Source: an uncultured Veillonella sp. (GTDB lineage: Bacteria > Bacillota > Negativicutes > Veillonellales > Veillonellaceae). From it: a DNA stretch of 15,911 bases. This document shows, one piece after another, positions 12,516 through 15,911 of this stretch. Under the pieces are notes generated by a model, which searched no databases, was not told where the DNA came from, and worked only from the letters and a program-made list of their open reading frames with translations. A program made the position numbers and the translations under genes. Location of the stretch: NCBI RefSeq assembly GCF_938010505.1, contig NZ_CALLVP010000007.1, positions 1 through 15,911 of the forward strand, written 5' to 3'. Numbering within the stretch: the first letter of the stretch is position 1; every line of letters starts with the position of its first letter.

Positions 12516-13823
12516 TTAATGACTCATCTCATGGTTAAACCATTGACGAGCATCCCCTAAAATATATAAAGAACCGCATACGGCGATGATATCACCAGAC
12601 TTTGTATGCTTATATGCCAATACTAATGCATCCTCAACAGAGTCTGCAGTTTGAGCTGTCGCTTTTGGTACCGTACGGCGAACCAGTTCAACCAAGGTTT
12701 CAGGTACTTCCGTTCTATCGCTTGGTGCGGGCACAACGAGCACTGTGTCACCCACTTTAACCACTTCACGGATAATAGCCGCTTGGTTCTTATCTTTAAG
12801 AATAGCCATTACAATCGTTTTTGGGGTATCCTTAAACAACTCGCCATACGTCATGGAAAAGGATTCAGCCCCTGCCGCATTGTGGGCACCATCAAAGATA
12901 AAAGTACGATCTAAACCTCTTTTAACTTCAAACCGTCCTGCCCAAGTAGTACGAGCAAAGCCTTCACGCATCGTTTCTTCGCTGATGTTTGTATCCTCTT
13001 TCATCAACAGGCGTACCGCCATCAATGCACAAGCTAGGTTTACAGATTGGTGAATGCCCACCATTGTCGTAAATAACATGGCAGGTGCTGCATCATTAGT
13101 ACTAACCGTAATCATTTGACCACCAGTTACAGCGCTGCGACTATCGATACCGAAATCTTTATTGAAAGCATAAAGTTTAGCATGTTTTTCTTTAGCTACG
13201 TCCTCAATGATACTAAGAGGTGTACCTTGTGCCGCTGTTACTACAGGCACCTTAGATTTGATAATACCCGCTTTATGGCGTGCAATTTCCTCGACAGTAT
13301 CACCACAATATGCTTGATGATCTATTGTTACATTAGTAATAACAGATACTTTAGGAGTAACGATGTTCGTAGAGTCTAGTAAGCCACCTAATCCGACTTC
13401 TACCACAGCATAATCTACACCTTGATCCTTAAAGAACAAGAAAGCTGCTGCCGTCAACATTTCAAATTGTGTTGGCGCTTCTACTCCGTTGCTAATGATA
13501 GTATCTACGGCAACCTTTACGCGACTAATTAACTCGCCAAAGGCTTCCTCAGTAATATTCCCATCATTAATTTGAATTCGCTCCGTATAGGATTGAAGGT
13601 GAGGCGATGTAAATCGCCCCACCCGTAATCCACTTGTAAACAGTGCGTAGGAAATATATGAGGTAACCGAGCCCTTACCATTCGTGCCTGTCACATGAAC
13701 AATTTTATAATCTTCTTGTGGATTTCCCAATACATCCATAAGAGCTGTAATTCGTTCAAGGCCAGGCTTAATACCGAATGAGGATGCCTGTTCTAAATAG
13801 GCTAAGACCTCTTGATATGTCAT
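12516..13823 (-). CDS. folC: Bifunctional folylpolyglutamate synthase/dihydrofolate synthase
   Basis: Adds L-glutamate to dihydropteroate and to reduced folates, using ATP, in the cytoplasm. The 435-aa product is full length for the Mur-ligase-like FolC family. Landmarks are the ATP-binding loop HVTGTNGKGSVTSY (43-56), TSPHLQSYTERIQI (72-85), TNVTIDHQAYCGDTVEEIARHKAGIIK, whose lysine would be the carbamylated metal-bridging type, and FDGAHNAAGAESF in the C-terminal domain. ATG 13821-13823 follows AGGAGG by 6 nt. It begins 12 bp after valS, an arrangement common in Firmicutes. The DHFS activity is assumed from the family. I see nothing broken or unusual in it. Confidence 0.96.
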   Translation of the reverse strand: MTYQEVLAYLEQASSFGIKPGLERITALMDVLGNPQEDYKIVHVTGTNGKGSVTSYISYALFTSGLRVGRFTSPHLQSYTERIQINDGNITEEAFGELISRVKVAVDTIISNGVEAPTQFEMLTAAAFLFFKDQGVDYAVVEVGLGGLLDSTNIVTPKVSVITNVTIDHQAYCGDTVEEIARHKAGIIKSKVPVVTAAQGTPLSIIEDVAKEKHAKLYAFNKDFGIDSRSAVTGGQMITVSTNDAAPAMLFTTMVGIHQSVNLACALMAVRLLMKEDTNISEETMREGFARTTWAGRFEVKRGLDRTFIFDGAHNAAGAESFSMTYGELFKDTPKTIVMAILKDKNQAAIIREVVKVGDTVLVVPAPSDRTEVPETLVELVRRTVPKATAQTADSVEDALVLAYKHTKSGDIIAVCGSLYILGDARQWFNHEMSH

Positions 13824-13835
13824 ATAAACCTCCTA

Positions 13836-15911
13836 TTATAAGGTTTCGAGGAACGCTTCACGTTCCAATAACGCTTGTTGTTTTTGTTTATATTCTTCTA
13901 ACTTTTCTTTTTCTTTTGCGACTACAGCTTCAGGAGCTTTTGCTAAGAAACCTTGGTTAGACAATTTACCTTCCAAACGGGAAATCTCTTTTTCCATTTG
14001 TACTTTTTCCTTCGCAATACGCTCTTTCTCTTTTTCACCGTCGATCAAGTCTTTAAGCAAGAGATATACTTCCATACCATTTACAACTGTTACAGTCGCA
14101 TTTTCTGGTTTAGCATCGTTTGCACCTAGAATTGTTACTTTCTCAGCCCAAGCCAATGTTACAAAGTAGTCACTATGGTCCGCTACAGTCTGAGCTAGTG
14201 TTGCATCTGTAGGAGCCACGATTACCTCTGCTTTTTTACCTAATGGTACATTCATTTCAGCACGCATGTTACGAATGCCTTTAATAGCGTCCATCATAAC
14301 TTCCATTTGACGAGCTGCACTATCAAGATTGCCAAAGTTCAATGCTTCTGGCCATTTAGCAACTACGATGCTGTCCCCTTCATGTGGCAAATGTTGCCAA
14401 ATATGTTCTGTTACAAACGGCATAAATGGATGTAACAATTCTAACATTTGACGCAAGATTGTTACGAGCAAGTATTGAACTGTACTACGATCGCGTTCGT
14501 TACTTTCACTATACAAACGAGGTTTCGCTAATTCAATGTACCAGTCGCAGTACGTATTCCAAATGAAGTCATATACGGAACTAGCTGCTTCGCCTAACTC
14601 GAATTTATCGAGGTTAGATGTAACGCTTTGTACTGTTTCATTGTATTTTTGAATAATCCATTGGTCAGCCAATGTCAAATCATCTGCAGTTGGAACAAAG
14701 CTTTCATCAAAATTTGTAAGATTCATCAATACAAATTTAGATGCATTCCAAATCTTGTTCGCAAAGTTACGATTGGCTTCAACACGTTCCATGTAGAAAC
14801 GCATATCATTACCAGGTGTATTGCCTGTTACAAGAGTAAAGCGCAATGCATCGGCACCGAATTGGTCAATCACCTCAAGAGGATTAATACCATTACCTAA
14901 TGATTTACTCATCTTGCGACCTTGACTATCGCGTACAAGACCGTGGATAAATACGTGTTTGAATGGAATTTCATCTTCAAACTCAAGAGCCATGAAGATC
15001 ATACGTGCAACCCAGAAGAATATGATATCATAACCAGTCACAAGAACGCTTGTTGGATACCATTGTTTGAGTTCTGCAGTTTGCTCAGGCCAGCCCATGG
15101 TTGCAAATGGCCATAAACCAGAACTGAACCATGTATCGAGAACGTCTGGATCTTGTGTTACATGACCGTGACAATGAGGACATTCAGTAATATCTTCACG
15201 ACTTACAATAGTTTCGCCGCAATCATCACAGTACCATGCAGGAATGCGATGGCCCCACCATAATTGACGAGAAATAGTCCAGTCGCGGATGTTTTCGAGC
15301 CAGTTTACATATGTTTTAGTAAAGCGTTCAGGAACAAACTCTACTTCATCTTCTTTGACAACTTTAAGAGCGGGCTCTGCCAACGGTTTCATATCTACGA
15401 ACCATTGTTTAGATACCATTGGTTCGATAATTGTATTACAACGAGAGCAATGACCTACCGCATGGTCATGATCATCGATTTTTTCAAGTAAGCCTAACTC
15501 TTGAAGTTCAGCTACTACTTGCTTACGTGCTTCTTCACGAGGCAAGCCATTGAATTTACCAGCACCTTCGTTCATTGTCGCATCATTGTTCATAACAACG
15601 ATGGACTCTAAATCATGGCGTTGGCCCATTTCAAAGTCATTAGGGTCATGAGCAGGAGTAATTTTTACGCAACCTGTACCGAAACTAGCATCTACATAGT
15701 CGTCGGCAATCACAGGAATCTCACGATTAACAAATGGCAATACCAACGTTTTACCAATGAGATCTTTATAACGATCGTCTTCAGGGTTTACAGCTACTGC
15801 TACGTCACCAAACATAGTTTCAGGACGAGTGGTAGCAACTATAACGAAGCGATTATCTTCACCTTTTACAGGATATTTAATATGCCATAAATGGCCATGT
15901 TCGTCTTCATG
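13836..15911 (-). CDS. valS: Valyl-tRNA synthetase, N-terminal part outside the window
   Basis: Charges tRNA-Val and hydrolyses mischarged Thr-tRNA-Val. About 691 C-terminal residues are present; the reading frame is open to the right edge, so the HIGH motif and first Rossmann segment are missing. The visible part starts inside the editing domain, with FVIVATTRPETMFGD, and FGTGCVKITPAHDPNDFE further on. Next come WTISRQLWWGHRIPAWYCDDCGE, with CxxC pairs that may bind zinc, and FWVARMIFMALEF. The class I signature KMSKSLGN is encoded near 14891-14915. The anticodon-binding helical domain follows (WNTYCDWYIELAKPRLY), and then a Lys/Glu-rich coiled coil of about 65 residues ends the protein, as in bacterial ValRS. 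This coiled coil and the WNTYCDWYIE motif favour ValRS over IleRS. No T-box leader can be judged because the 5' end is absent. Confidence 0.98.
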   Translation of the reverse strand, partial: HEDEHGHLWHIKYPVKGEDNRFVIVATTRPETMFGDVAVAVNPEDDRYKDLIGKTLVLPFVNREIPVIADDYVDASFGTGCVKITPAHDPNDFEMGQRHDLESIVVMNNDATMNEGAGKFNGLPREEARKQVVAELQELGLLEKIDDHDHAVGHCSRCNTIIEPMVSKQWFVDMKPLAEPALKVVKEDEVEFVPERFTKTYVNWLENIRDWTISRQLWWGHRIPAWYCDDCGETIVSREDITECPHCHGHVTQDPDVLDTWFSSGLWPFATMGWPEQTAELKQWYPTSVLVTGYDIIFFWVARMIFMALEFEDEIPFKHVFIHGLVRDSQGRKMSKSLGNGINPLEVIDQFGADALRFTLVTGNTPGNDMRFYMERVEANRNFANKIWNASKFVLMNLTNFDESFVPTADDLTLADQWIIQKYNETVQSVTSNLDKFELGEAASSVYDFIWNTYCDWYIELAKPRLYSESNERDRSTVQYLLVTILRQMLELLHPFMPFVTEHIWQHLPHEGDSIVVAKWPEALNFGNLDSAARQMEVMMDAIKGIRNMRAEMNVPLGKKAEVIVAPTDATLAQTVADHSDYFVTLAWAEKVTILGANDAKPENATVTVVNGMEVYLLLKDLIDGEKEKERIAKEKVQMEKEISRLEGKLSNQGFLAKAPEAVVAKEKEKLEEYKQKQQALLEREAFLETL

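Noticed and set aside
1..15911. tRNA, rRNA, CRISPR array, insertion sequence or phage genes
   Set aside because: No cloverleaf, regularly spaced repeats, transposase motifs or terminal inverted repeats were seen on either strand.

Overview
The window is chromosomal DNA of moderate to low GC from a propionate-forming anaerobe. It most resembles Veillonella (Negativicutes, the didermal Firmicutes). The strongest reason is the gene order mmdA-D-E-C-B, which matches the sodium-pumping methylmalonyl-CoA decarboxylase described from Veillonella parvula. It includes a 55-residue mmdE and an Ala/Pro-linked biotin carrier. The species call rests on recognising these proteins, not on a database search. 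Every gene I can support lies on the minus strand, so transcription runs from high to low coordinates.

Right part (15911 to about 11100): the 3' portion of valS, then folC, then an O-antigen ligase/polymerase-type membrane protein. They are spaced 9-12 bp apart and look like one operon. It ends in a nested-stem terminator with a T-run at 11104-11166. An extended -10 motif just upstream of that terminator leaves room for a short independent RNA.

Middle part (10747-11267): a gene-free control region of about 520 bp. A TTGACA/17 bp/TACGAT promoter at 10818-10846 faces the CoA-transferase gene. Upstream of it lie two 11-bp direct repeats, an inverted repeat between them, and three TCACA boxes spaced exactly 15 bp.

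Main operon (10746 down to 1683): CoA-transferase, two-piece B12-dependent methylmalonyl-CoA mutase (548 + 131 aa), MeaB-type GTPase chaperone, methylmalonyl-CoA epimerase, then mmdA, mmdD, mmdE, mmdC and mmdB. Together they convert succinate to propionate. CoA passes from propionyl-CoA to succinate, succinyl-CoA is rearranged to (R)-methylmalonyl-CoA and epimerised to the (S) form. That is decarboxylated to propionyl-CoA while Na+ is pumped out. A second promoter-like sequence before mmdA (5534-5562) could allow separate control of the pump genes. A strong hairpin between mmdC and mmdB (2836-2864) could tune subunit ratios.

Left part (1672 to 1): beyond a 21-bp perfect inverted repeat lie an unrecognised 85-aa two-helix membrane protein and a DASS/SLC13-type anion permease cut by the window edge. 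They are plausibly the dicarboxylate transport partner of the pathway.

I saw no tRNA, rRNA, CRISPR array, insertion sequence or phage gene. The enzymes form a known pathway. The less explained material is the small membrane protein and the non-coding structure between the genes.
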